Source: an uncultured Prevotella sp.
GTDB taxonomy: Bacteria; Bacteroidota; Bacteroidia; Bacteroidales; Bacteroidaceae
Assembly (NCBI GenBank): GCA_902798285.1
Contig: CADBVZ010000022.1
Span: forward strand, 1-64,000
DNA: 64,000 nucleotides
Direction of reading: 5' to 3'
Program-made: the position numbers and the translations under genes
Notes under the pieces: generated by a model
What the model saw: only the letters and a program-made list of their open reading frames with translations
Databases searched by the model: none
What the model was told of the DNA's origin: nothing
Shown: positions 40,216 to 47,907 of the stretch, one piece after another
Layout of the letters: every line of letters starts with the position of its first letter
How positions within the stretch are numbered: the stretch's first letter is position 1

Positions 40216-40719
40216 TTAGAAGTAGATACCGAAACCAATACGAAGGCCGAGTCCTGAATAGTCCTTGTCCTTGAAGCTGTGAGCATAATATACCTCAGAC
40301 TCTACGGTTACATGGCGTCCCAGGAAGAAAGCATAACCTGCCTGAATCTCCGGCTGGAAATCATCGTAGCCACCTGTAGCATGTACATACTGAGCCAGTG
40401 CACCAACGTAGATACCGACACTGTCGAAATAATAACGCGCACCAGCACCCAACTGGGTGGTAGTAAGGTCGAAATTATTGTAAGCGTTATAGTTCAGACG
40501 ACCCAATGCCATCCAGTTGTCGAGGAAGAAATAACCCACCTGAGCATTAACGCCCAAATTCCAGTCAGTGCTCTTGCTATATGAGAGCGTAGCACTCGAG
40601 GCTGAGGCTCCCACATAGAACTTACCCTGCTCGAACGGAGTCTGAGAGTCGTTAAGATACTGTGCGTTTGCGCTTACTGCCATCATCAGGCCGATGGCTG
40701 CCATCATCAGTTTTTTCAT
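40216..40719 (-). CDS. Small outer-membrane beta-barrel protein
   Basis: 167 aa with signal peptide MKKLMMAAIGLMMAVSANAQ. The mature part is a series of alternating amphipathic strands (KFYVGASASSATLSYS, NLGVNAQVGYFFLD, QLGAGARYYFDSVGIYVGALAQYV, EIQAGYAFFLGRHVTVESEVYYAHSF) and ends with an aromatic LGLRIGFGIYF, the C-terminal phenylalanine typical of Bam-assembled barrels. An eight-stranded porin-like barrel is inferred; its function is unknown. Confidence 0.82.
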   Translation of the reverse strand: MKKLMMAAIGLMMAVSANAQYLNDSQTPFEQGKFYVGASASSATLSYSKSTDWNLGVNAQVGYFFLDNWMALGRLNYNAYNNFDLTTTQLGAGARYYFDSVGIYVGALAQYVHATGGYDDFQPEIQAGYAFFLGRHVTVESEVYYAHSFKDKDYSGLGLRIGFGIYF

Positions 40720-40734
40720 AATTATTCTGTTATT

Positions 40735-42186
40735 TTAATTTTGTTTCTTATACCAAAGGCCGAACCAGATGCAGGCAATCACAAGGCATGCGATACCCAT
40801 CGGATAAGCCACCTCGGCAGGCAGTCCGAATGCCTGCTTCGATATAAAGAGATATGTGGTACATACGGTTGTCATAAACAAGGCCGGAATCAGTGAGATC
40901 CAGAAGCACTTCTTCTGACGTACCAGATAAACGGTCACAGCCCAAAGCGTGAACACGCTAAGTGTCTGGTTGCTCCAGCCGAAGTACTGCCAGATGGTAT
41001 TGAAGCCATCAGGATTCTCAATCTGCCATACCAGCATAGCGATTGATGCGGCAAACATGGGCACACATATCAACAGGCGCTTCGGAATGGGGCGCTGATC
41101 CAGTTTCAGCCATTCAGCCACAATCAGACGGCCCGAACGGAAGGCTGTATCACCCGAGGTAATCGGCGCAGCCACCACACCCAGCATGGCCAGCACAGCA
41201 CCAACGATACCCAGCCAGTCGTTGCACACGAGGTTTACGACTGCAGGTGCCGATGTATGGAATCCGGCCGTTGCATTCTCAATCAGTGTATAGCCTGGAG
41301 CAGGCTCGCCATAGAAGAACCAGGCAGCTACCGTGGCCCAGATAAGAGCAACCACACCCTCAGTAATCATGGCTCCATAGAATACCGGACGACCCATCTT
41401 CTCATTGCCCACGCAGCGCGACATCAGCGGACTCTGTGTGCCGTGGAAACCAGAGATGGCACCACAGGCAATCGTAATGAAGAGAGCCGGGAAGATATTG
41501 TCCTTCCACGTCTCAGGCTCCGTAGCAGCGCCCATATTATAGAAGTTCGTCCAGATCTCTGGAACCGTAGGCCAATGCAGGAACAACCACACCATCAGTG
41601 CGCCTGCCATAAACAGCAGCGAGAAGGCGAACAACGGATATATCTTACCGATAATCTTGTCGATAGGCAGCATCGTAGCGATGATATAGTAACAGAAGAT
41701 GATAGCCACCCACATCATCGTCTCTCCGCCCAGCTCATGCAGAATCACAGCCGGAGAATACACGAACACCGTACCCACCATAATCAGCAACAATACGGTG
41801 AATACCAGCATCACGCTCTTCGTGGCATTGCCCAGATACTGACCAATCATCTCTGGCAGTCCTGCACCGTCATGGCGCATCGAAAGCATGCCCGAGAAAT
41901 AGTCGTGCATGGCGCCGGCAAAGATACAGCCGAACACAATCCACAGATAAGCCACCGGACCGAACTTCGCACCCATAATGGCACCGAAGATAGGTCCTGT
42001 ACCGGCAATGTTCAGGAACTGAATCATGAAGATTTTCCACGAAGGGAGAACAATGTAATCGAGACCATCGGCCTTAGCAACGGCTGGTGTCACACGATCA
42101 TCTGGACCAAACACACGCTCTACGAAACGTCCATAGAACAAATAGCCCACAACAAGAGCTACAAGACTCAACAGAAATGAAATCAT
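40735..42186 (-). CDS. cstA: Carbon starvation protein A family transporter
   Basis: 483 aa with about 13 hydrophobic helices. Typical CstA features: FLNIAGTGPIFGAIMGAKFGPVAYLWIVFGCIFAGAMHDYFSGMLS and SGFHGTQSPLMSRCV, and a late SGDTAFRSGRL. CstA relatives import peptides or pyruvate; this shorter form lacks the extended C terminus of E. coli CstA (701 aa). A TACCTTTG box lies 34 bp upstream. Confidence 0.9.
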   Translation of the reverse strand: MISFLLSLVALVVGYLFYGRFVERVFGPDDRVTPAVAKADGLDYIVLPSWKIFMIQFLNIAGTGPIFGAIMGAKFGPVAYLWIVFGCIFAGAMHDYFSGMLSMRHDGAGLPEMIGQYLGNATKSVMLVFTVLLLIMVGTVFVYSPAVILHELGGETMMWVAIIFCYYIIATMLPIDKIIGKIYPLFAFSLLFMAGALMVWLFLHWPTVPEIWTNFYNMGAATEPETWKDNIFPALFITIACGAISGFHGTQSPLMSRCVGNEKMGRPVFYGAMITEGVVALIWATVAAWFFYGEPAPGYTLIENATAGFHTSAPAVVNLVCNDWLGIVGAVLAMLGVVAAPITSGDTAFRSGRLIVAEWLKLDQRPIPKRLLICVPMFAASIAMLVWQIENPDGFNTIWQYFGWSNQTLSVFTLWAVTVYLVRQKKCFWISLIPALFMTTVCTTYLFISKQAFGLPAEVAYPMGIACLVIACIWFGLWYKKQN

Positions 42187-42220
42187 AGTCTATTTATGCT
42201 ATTATTTTAAAATCTTTCGG

Positions 42221-42228
42221 CAAAGGTA
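42221..42228 (-). promoter_or_regulatory. Candidate -7 box of cstA
   Basis: TACCTTTG on the - strand, 34 bp before the cstA start. No TTTG at the standard distance. Confidence 0.5.
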
Positions 42229-42234
42229 CTAAAT

Positions 42235-42265
42235 AATTCATAATTCATCGTTCATAATTCATATT
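42235..42265. repeat. AATTCAT heptamer array
   Basis: Units aattcat aattcat cgttcat aattcat in the gap between divergent cstA and the GH10-like gene. Confidence 0.75.
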
Positions 42266-42272
42266 ATTTTAG

Positions 42273-42280
42273 TAATTTTG
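42273..42280 (+). promoter_or_regulatory. Candidate -7 box of the GH10-like gene
   Basis: TAATTTTG fits TAnnTTTG, 28 bp before the TTG start at 42309. Confidence 0.5.
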
Positions 42281-42308
42281 CAGCAAAATTTTCTAAAATA
42301 GCAACATT

Positions 42309-43760
42309 TTGAAGACAATTATAAGAATTTTCATCTTATTATGGCTCTCTCTGAACGTTTCGGCACAGACGCCGAAGCATGAAGTCAGAGCCGTGTGGCT
42401 CACCACTATCGGCGGCATCGACTGGCCCAGTTCTCACTCTTCCTGGCAACAGCGTCAGGAGCTTACCGCCATTCTCGACCAGCTCCGTCAGGCCAACATC
42501 AATACCGTCATGTTTCAGGCCCGAGTCAGGGCTTCTACCGTTTTCCCCTGTGCCGATGAGCCTTGGGATGTTTGTATCACAGGCACTCCCGGACAGTCGC
42601 CCGGCTACGATCCCCTGCAGTTCTGCATCGACGAGTGCCACAAGCGCGGCATGCAGTGCCATGCCTGGATTGTCACCATCCCCGTTGGCAAGTGGAACAC
42701 CAATGGCTGTAAGCAGATTCGCCAGCGCTTTCCCAACCTCATCCGTAAGATTGGCGACGAGGGCTATATGAATCCCGAGATGCCGCAGACGGGCGACTAC
42801 TTGGCGCGCTTCTGTGCCGAGGTAACGCGCCGCTACGATGTGGATGGCATCCACCTCGACTATATCCGCTACCCCGAGACTTGGAAGCTGAAGGTGAGTC
42901 GCGATCAGGGCCGACAGTATATCACCGATATCGTCCGCAAGATCAATCGGGCCGTGAAATCCGTCAAGCCTTGGGTGATGCTCTCTTGCTCGCCCATCGG
43001 CAAGTTCGACGATCTGAGCCGTTATCGCAGTTCGGGTTGGAATGCCTACACCACCGTGTGTCAGGATGCCCAGGGATGGCTGCGCAGCGGACTCATGGAT
43101 GCCCTCTTCCCCATGATGTATTTCCAGGGCAACAACTTCTATCCTTTTGCGGTCGATTGGAAGCAGCATAGCTATGGACGCATCGTGGCCCCAGGCCTTG
43201 CTGTCTACATGCTCCATCCGCGCGAGAAGAACTGGCCCCTCGAGGTGGTCACCCGCGAGATGAGCGTGCTGCGCGACCTCGGTCTTGGTTGCACTTTCTT
43301 CCGCTCTAAGTTCCTCACTGACAATACGAAAGGCATCTATACCTTCACGCAAGACTTTAACCTCTACCCTGCCCTCATTCCGCCTATGACGTGGGTAGGT
43401 CGTCAGGCGCCGCTGGCAGTCAGTGCCATCAATGTGCGCCGAGGTATCAACCACGATTTCCTGTCGTGGAATAAGGCCCGCGATCTCTCAGGTGGCGACT
43501 ACCTATTATATAATATATATGCCTCCGAGCAGTATCCCGTCGATGTCACCGATGCCCGTAACCTTGTGGTTACCCGTTGTCAGCAGCTGTCAGTCAGCAT
43601 CCCCCACAAGGGGCGCAGTCTGAATTACGCTGTCACTGCCACCGATCGCTATGGCAACGAGAGCACACCTACTGGCAGCATCGGCACCAACGGCAAGATG
43701 CCTAAGAACATCGATTTCCGCCAGCTCATCATGGGTAATTCGCTAAAAAAGTACAAATAG
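42309..43760 (+). CDS. Exported glycoside hydrolase-like protein (GHL10/DUF187)
   Basis: 483 aa. The start is TTG at 42309, because the next codons already form the signal peptide (KTIIRIFILLWLSLNVSAQ) and no ATG precedes it. The body is the GHL10 TIM-barrel: HEVRAVWLTTIGGIDWP, the conserved YDVDGIHLDYIRYP near the expected catalytic acids, and LMDALFPMMYFQGNNFYPF. A C-terminal fibronectin-like domain (from about SAINVRRGINHDFLSWNKA) follows. Relatives act on bacterial glycans. It sits upstream of the hexuronate genes uxuA and uxuB on the same strand, but has its own promoter and a long gap to uxuA. Confidence 0.82.
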   Translation: MKTIIRIFILLWLSLNVSAQTPKHEVRAVWLTTIGGIDWPSSHSSWQQRQELTAILDQLRQANINTVMFQARVRASTVFPCADEPWDVCITGTPGQSPGYDPLQFCIDECHKRGMQCHAWIVTIPVGKWNTNGCKQIRQRFPNLIRKIGDEGYMNPEMPQTGDYLARFCAEVTRRYDVDGIHLDYIRYPETWKLKVSRDQGRQYITDIVRKINRAVKSVKPWVMLSCSPIGKFDDLSRYRSSGWNAYTTVCQDAQGWLRSGLMDALFPMMYFQGNNFYPFAVDWKQHSYGRIVAPGLAVYMLHPREKNWPLEVVTREMSVLRDLGLGCTFFRSKFLTDNTKGIYTFTQDFNLYPALIPPMTWVGRQAPLAVSAINVRRGINHDFLSWNKARDLSGGDYLLYNIYASEQYPVDVTDARNLVVTRCQQLSVSIPHKGRSLNYAVTATDRYGNESTPTGSIGTNGKMPKNIDFRQLIMGNSLKKYK

Positions 43761-43806
43761 ACAAACATTTGAGCTGAAAAAGTAACCACGTTTGCGATAA
43801 ATTTCC

Positions 43807-43814
43807 TACTTTTG
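43807..43814 (+). promoter_or_regulatory. Candidate -7 box of uxuA-uxuB
   Basis: TACTTTTG fits TAnnTTTG, 35 bp before the uxuA ATG. The nearby TTTG (43791-43794) is too close to be a regular -33 element. Confidence 0.5.
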
Positions 43815-43849
43815 CAGCATTCTTAATAACAAGTCAAATTAGTAGTAAT

Positions 43850-45103
43850 ATGGAAAGAACATGGAGATGGTTTGGCAAGAAGGACAAGATCACTCTTGCA
43901 CAACTGAGACAGATCGGTGTCGAGGGCATCGTTACCGCCCTTCACGATGTGCCTCTGGGGGAAGTTTGGACACGTGAGAAGATTCGCGACCTGCGCGAAT
44001 ACATCGAGAGCTACGGCATGCGCTGGAGCGTCGTTGAGTCGCTCCCCGTCGTAGAGACAATCAAATATGGCGGTCCCGATCGCGACCACCAGATCGAGGT
44101 TTATAAGGAGTCGCTGCGCAATCTGGCTGCCGAGGGCATCCACTGCATCTGCTACAACTTCATGCCTGTGCTCGACTGGGCTCGTACCGACCTTTTCCAC
44201 GACAACCCCAACGGTGCCACCAACCTCTATTTCAACTATGCCGAATTTGCTTATTTCGACATCTATATCCTGAAGCGCCCGGGCGCTCGCGAGGAGTGGG
44301 AGAAGTTCCAGTTCCCCGAGGGTTGGGGCAAGGGCCGCAGCGTCATCGCCGAGTGCGACGAGCTGGCTAAGACCATGACTCCCGAGAAGGATCACAAGCT
44401 GGTTGAGAACATCGTCATCAAGACGCAGGGCTTCGTATCAGGTAACTTCAGCGAGAACGACGAGGCTCCTGTACAGAAGTTCCGCGAGTTCCTCGATCTC
44501 TACAAGGGCATCGACAAGGCTAAGCTGCGTGCCAACATGAAGTACTTCCTCGAGGCCATTATGCCCGTTTGCGAGGAGTGCGACATGAACATGTGCGTGC
44601 ACCCCGACGATCCCCCCATCGAGATCCTGGGTCTGCCACGCATCGTACGTACCGAGGAGGATATCCAGTGGTTCCTCGATGCAGTGCCCAACAAGCATAA
44701 CGGACTCACCTTCTGCGCTGGTTCGCTCTCAGCAGGTGCTTATAACAATGTGGTTGAGCTGGCCAAGAAGTTTGCCTCTCGCACCCACTTCGTTCACCTG
44801 CGCTCATGCCACATCTTCCCCAATGGCGACTTCACCGAGGCCTCTCACCTGGGCGGTCGTGCCGACCTGATTGAGCTCTGCCGCATCTTCGAGAAGGAAA
44901 ATCCCGCTCTTCCGATGCGCGTAGACCATGGTATGACCTTCACCGACGAGCCTGGTGGCATCATGGACGAGTCGTCTCATGGCCACAATGCCGGCTATAC
45001 CCTTCTGGGCCGTATGTTCGCACTGGGTCAGGTACAGGGCATCCTCGCCACAGTTGATAGAGAGTTAGGCATCGAATACAAACAACCCGGATTCTTTGAT
45101 TGA
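43850..45103 (+). CDS. uxuA: Mannonate dehydratase
   Basis: 417 aa. Dehydrates D-mannonate to 2-keto-3-deoxygluconate in glucuronate catabolism. Motifs: MERTWRWFGKKDKITLAQLRQIGVEGIVTALHDVP at the N terminus, MNMCVHPDDPPIEILGLPRIV, LTFCAGSLSAGAYNN and FVHLRSCHIFPNGDF, with His/Asp/Cys residues of the metal site. Somewhat longer than E. coli UxuA (394). Forms an operon with uxuB, 33 bp downstream across a small heptamer array. Confidence 0.95.
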   Translation: MERTWRWFGKKDKITLAQLRQIGVEGIVTALHDVPLGEVWTREKIRDLREYIESYGMRWSVVESLPVVETIKYGGPDRDHQIEVYKESLRNLAAEGIHCICYNFMPVLDWARTDLFHDNPNGATNLYFNYAEFAYFDIYILKRPGAREEWEKFQFPEGWGKGRSVIAECDELAKTMTPEKDHKLVENIVIKTQGFVSGNFSENDEAPVQKFREFLDLYKGIDKAKLRANMKYFLEAIMPVCEECDMNMCVHPDDPPIEILGLPRIVRTEEDIQWFLDAVPNKHNGLTFCAGSLSAGAYNNVVELAKKFASRTHFVHLRSCHIFPNGDFTEASHLGGRADLIELCRIFEKENPALPMRVDHGMTFTDEPGGIMDESSHGHNAGYTLLGRMFALGQVQGILATVDRELGIEYKQPGFFD

Positions 45104-45136
45104 AAATTGAAGATTGAAGATTGAAAATTGAAGATT
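45101..45136. repeat. ATTGAAA/GATTGAA heptamer array between uxuA and uxuB
   Basis: Five units (gattgaa aattgaa gattgaa gattgaa aattgaa) fill the whole intercistronic gap. Confidence 0.8.
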
Positions 45137-46723
45137 ATGAAGCTTAATGACATATTTTCCGGCAACTATAATGCCGCGGAGTGGAAAGCCAAGGGCTACC
45201 AACTCCCTAAGTTTGACATCAAGGCCGTCCGCGAGAAGACAGCCAAGGAGCCCACATGGGTACACTTCGGTGGTGGAAACATCTTCCGCGCCTTCCCCGC
45301 CGCCATCCTCAACGACGCCCTGAACACAGGTAAGTACGATCGCGGTGTCATCGTAGCCGAGACATTCGACTTCGAGGTCATCGACAAGGCCTACGCCCCT
45401 TACAACAACCTCTCGCTCTGCGTGAACCTCTGCTCAGACGGTTCTATCGAGAAGAAGGTCATCGCCAGCGTTACCGAGGCCCTCAAGGCCGATCCTCAGT
45501 TCCCCGACTGGAACCGTCTGGTGGAAATCTTCAAGAACCCCTCATTGCAGATGATCTCATTCACCATCACCGAGAAGGGTTACACCTACAACGAGGCCGA
45601 CCTGGCTCGCGGACTGAAGCCCCTCTTCGCCATGGGTAAGGTATGCGCCCTGCTGCTCGAGCGCTGGCAGGCCGGTCAACTGCCCCTCACCGTTCAGAGC
45701 ATGGACAACTGCTCGCACAATGGCGACAAGGTGAAGGCTGGTGTATTCGCCTATGCCGAGCGCTGGGTGAAGGACGGACTCGTTCCCGCCGCCTTCCTCG
45801 ACTACCTGAAGGATGAAAAGAAAATCACCTTCCCCTGGTCGATGATCGACAAGATCACCCCACGCCCACACGAGAAGGTCAAGGAGATGCTGGCTGCCGA
45901 TGGTTTCGACGACAACAACTACATCGAGACCGAGAAGCACACCTTCACCGCTCCGTTCGTGAATGCCGAAGAGGTGCAGTATCTCGTCATCGAGGACAAC
46001 TATACCAACGGTCGTCCCCCACTCGATCTCGGTGGCGCTCTCTACACCACGCGCGAGACTGTGGATAAGGTGGAGACCATGAAGGTAACCACCTGTCTGA
46101 ACCCGCTCCACACCGCCATGTCGATCTATGGCTGCATGCTGGGCTACACGCTCATCTCTGCCGAGATGGCCGATGAGGACCTGCGTCCGTTCGTTCAGAA
46201 GCTGGGATATATCGAGGCCATGCCTGTAGTCGTTGATCCAGGCGTGCTCAATCCCTACGAGTTCATCGGCGCCGTTATCAATCGCCGTCTGCCCAATCCG
46301 TTCATGCCCGATGCCCCACAGCGTATCGCCATGGATACCAGCCAGAAACTGCCCATCCGTTTCGGTGAGACACTGAAGAAGTACATCGCCCGCGGACTCG
46401 ATAAGAGCAATCTGATTCTGATTCCCCTCACCCTGGCAGGTTACGCCCGCTACCTGAAGGGCATCAAGGACGATGGCACAACGTTCGATTGTTCACCCGA
46501 TCCCATGCTCGAGGAACTGCAGGCCATCGTTGCACCGCTGCAGATTGGCAAGCCCGATCAGGACTGGAGTTGCCTGAAGACCCTCTACAGCCGCAAGGAC
46601 GTGTTTGGTCTCGACCTCTACGAGGCAGGGCTTGGCGCTCAGATCGAGGGCTACGTCAAAGAGCTCTTCGCCGGCCCCGGTGCCGTTCGTCAGACGCTCC
46701 ATAAGTACGTCTCAGCCCGTTAA
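45137..46723 (+). CDS. uxuB: Fructuronate reductase (mannitol dehydrogenase family)
   Basis: 528 aa from the ATG at 45137 (MKLNDIFSGNYNAAEWKAKGYQLPKFD); a TTG three codons earlier is less likely. Reduces D-fructuronate to D-mannonate with NADH. Motifs: WVHFGGGNIFRAFPAAIL, SFTITEKGYTY, TVQSMDNCSHNGDKVK, and the catalytic-lysine region of the long-chain polyol dehydrogenases. Pairing with uxuA supports the fructuronate (not mannitol or tagaturonate) assignment. Confidence 0.9.
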   Translation: MKLNDIFSGNYNAAEWKAKGYQLPKFDIKAVREKTAKEPTWVHFGGGNIFRAFPAAILNDALNTGKYDRGVIVAETFDFEVIDKAYAPYNNLSLCVNLCSDGSIEKKVIASVTEALKADPQFPDWNRLVEIFKNPSLQMISFTITEKGYTYNEADLARGLKPLFAMGKVCALLLERWQAGQLPLTVQSMDNCSHNGDKVKAGVFAYAERWVKDGLVPAAFLDYLKDEKKITFPWSMIDKITPRPHEKVKEMLAADGFDDNNYIETEKHTFTAPFVNAEEVQYLVIEDNYTNGRPPLDLGGALYTTRETVDKVETMKVTTCLNPLHTAMSIYGCMLGYTLISAEMADEDLRPFVQKLGYIEAMPVVVDPGVLNPYEFIGAVINRRLPNPFMPDAPQRIAMDTSQKLPIRFGETLKKYIARGLDKSNLILIPLTLAGYARYLKGIKDDGTTFDCSPDPMLEELQAIVAPLQIGKPDQDWSCLKTLYSRKDVFGLDLYEAGLGAQIEGYVKELFAGPGAVRQTLHKYVSAR

Positions 46724-46731
46724 CATACTCC

Positions 46732-46757
46732 AAGCCTCGACACTCCCGTCGGGGCTT
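46732..46757 (+). terminator. Terminator of uxuA-uxuB
   Basis: AAGCCTCGAC (46732-46741) pairs with GTCGGGGCTT (46748-46757), followed by ttaaactttt. One mismatch-type pair. It lies 8 bp after the uxuB stop. Confidence 0.85.
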
Positions 46758-46774
46758 TTAAACTTTTCTACGAT

Positions 46775-47266
46775 ATGAAGAAACTCAGTTCTATTTTGGT
46801 TGTAGCGTGTGCGCTCGCCGTATTGATCAGCAGCTGCGCCACGCCCGAAGAGCGCGCCGCCCGAGCCGCCGAGCAAGCCCGTAAGGTGACTGCTGCACTT
46901 AATCAGCGAAACTATAAAGTCAGTGTCAACCGCATGATCCCCCTCCGAGGCAACTCCAAGACCGTATCCTATGGTTACGGCGTAGAAGTGCGCAACGACT
47001 CCCTGCTGTCCTATCTGCCCTACTTCGGTCATGCCTATAACGTGCCCTATGGTGGAGGCAAGGGTCTCAACTTCTCAGCTCCCATCGAGTCTTATCGCGA
47101 GTCGCAGCCCAAGGACGACCGCCGTCATATCGAGATCTCGCTCACCAACGATGAAGACACCTATCAATACATCATTGACATCTTCACCAACGGCAGCGCC
47201 AACATCGACGTAATCCCCCGCGAGCGCGACCGCATCACCTACTACGGCGAACTGGACTTCAAGTAA
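46775..47266 (+). CDS. DUF4251-type lipoprotein
   Basis: 163 aa. Signal peptide with lipobox LISSC (Cys21-22 region), so a lipid-anchored envelope protein. A short Ala/Arg-rich helix (EERAARAAEQARKVTAALNQ) precedes a beta-rich domain with the DUF4251 pattern: YKVSVNRMIPLRG, SYLPYFGHAYNVPYGGGKGLNFSAPI, YQYIIDIFTNGSANIDVI. Function unknown; such proteins are common in Bacteroidales. No close functional partner; it follows the uxuB terminator and is convergent with the M15 peptidase gene. Confidence 0.8.
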   Translation: MKKLSSILVVACALAVLISSCATPEERAARAAEQARKVTAALNQRNYKVSVNRMIPLRGNSKTVSYGYGVEVRNDSLLSYLPYFGHAYNVPYGGGKGLNFSAPIESYRESQPKDDRRHIEISLTNDEDTYQYIIDIFTNGSANIDVIPRERDRITYYGELDFK

Positions 47267-47293
47267 ATCTGGATCAGGGGCCCAACCCTCCGC

Positions 47294-47848
47294 CTAAGTC
47301 TGTAAAAAACTAATCTTGCGTCGATTCTCTCTCGGCCTTACTGCGAAGTGAATCCAATATCGCCCCTGCTTATTTCGTTCGATGAATAGTTCATCGAAAT
47401 CCCGCTTCGTGCCATCAGCAATATCCAGCAGGATATTCGCATAGCGAAGTGCTTGCTCTACGCCAACACAGCGGATATCCACGGCGCAACCCGTTAAATG
47501 GTTTGAATTCGGCGATCCTCCCACCAATTTATTCACCTCCGGCGATCGATACCCTGAGGTAATGATAATGGGCGCCTCATGTCTGACAGGGGACAGGTTC
47601 CTGTCAGATACACTCTGCGCTTCCGGGCTGACAGGAACCTGTCCCCCGTCAGACCCCACCTCTTCATATAGCACATTATTGCTGTAGCGGAGATCTTCCA
47701 GCCAGTCCTCGCAAATCCTGCGAAGATTCTCTATCGCCACGTGGCTGGGGATGTTCCCATCGGCCGTCTTGTGGCTTGTCTTACATACCTCCCCGAGCGA
47801 AAAGTGCTCGGAGAGGTGCATTGATTTGTTCATGCTTACATTACTCAT
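47294..47848 (-). CDS. M15-type peptidase with in-frame palindromic insert
   Basis: 184 aa of the peptidase M15_3 (D-Ala-D-Ala carboxypeptidase-like) family. Zinc ligands are visible: His in SPNSNHLTGCAVDIRC, the Asp of AVDI, and His in YWIHFAV. The conserved IIITSGYRSPEVNKLVGG precedes them. Residues about 65-89 come from a 74-bp palindromic element (47581-47654), inserted between NNVLYEE and EAPIIITSGYRS, where relatives have a short loop. No signal peptide, so the protein is cytoplasmic or released by lysis. Such enzymes usually accompany phage-like or VirE/HU modules in Bacteroidales. Confidence 0.85.
   Translation of the reverse strand: MSNVSMNKSMHLSEHFSLGEVCKTSHKTADGNIPSHVAIENLRRICEDWLEDLRYSNNVLYEEVGSDGGQVPVSPEAQSVSDRNLSPVRHEAPIIITSGYRSPEVNKLVGGSPNSNHLTGCAVDIRCVGVEQALRYANILLDIADGTKRDFDELFIERNKQGRYWIHFAVRPRENRRKISFLQT
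47581..47654. repeat. 74-bp nested palindromic element, copy 1 (inside M15 peptidase)
   Basis: Outer arms 47581-47607 and 47628-47654 are reverse complements with one mismatch. Each arm is itself a hairpin (CTGACAGG ... CCTGTCAG, with inner GACAGG-TT-CCTGTC). On the - strand it encodes SDGGQVPV ... SDRNLSPVR. Same length and arms as copy 2 at 49712-49785. Confidence 0.95.
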
Positions 47849-47875
47849 ACTCTAAATTCTAAATTAATAAAAAGT

Positions 47876-47907
47876 CACTGTGTCCTAGCGTCCTAGTGTC
47901 TCAGCGT
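47876..47907. repeat. TCNNNGNG octamer array, copy 1
   Basis: Four 8-bp units (tcactgtg tcctagcg tcctagtg tctcagcg) just after the end of the VirE/DUF3987 gene. The same array occurs at 61380-61411 (tcactgcg tcactgcg tcctagtg tctcagcg) and, inverted, at 61190-61222. Confidence 0.85.

Noticed and set aside
41257-42180. 307-codon + strand frame opposite cstA
   Set aside because: Shadow of the membrane-protein gene; His/Arg/Gln-rich and without any recognisable domain.
42339-43454. Long open frame (371 codons) on the - strand opposite the GH10-like gene
   Set aside because: Antisense shadow of a well-supported gene; composition (many His, Ala, Arg) typical of frames opposite GC-rich coding DNA, with no family features.
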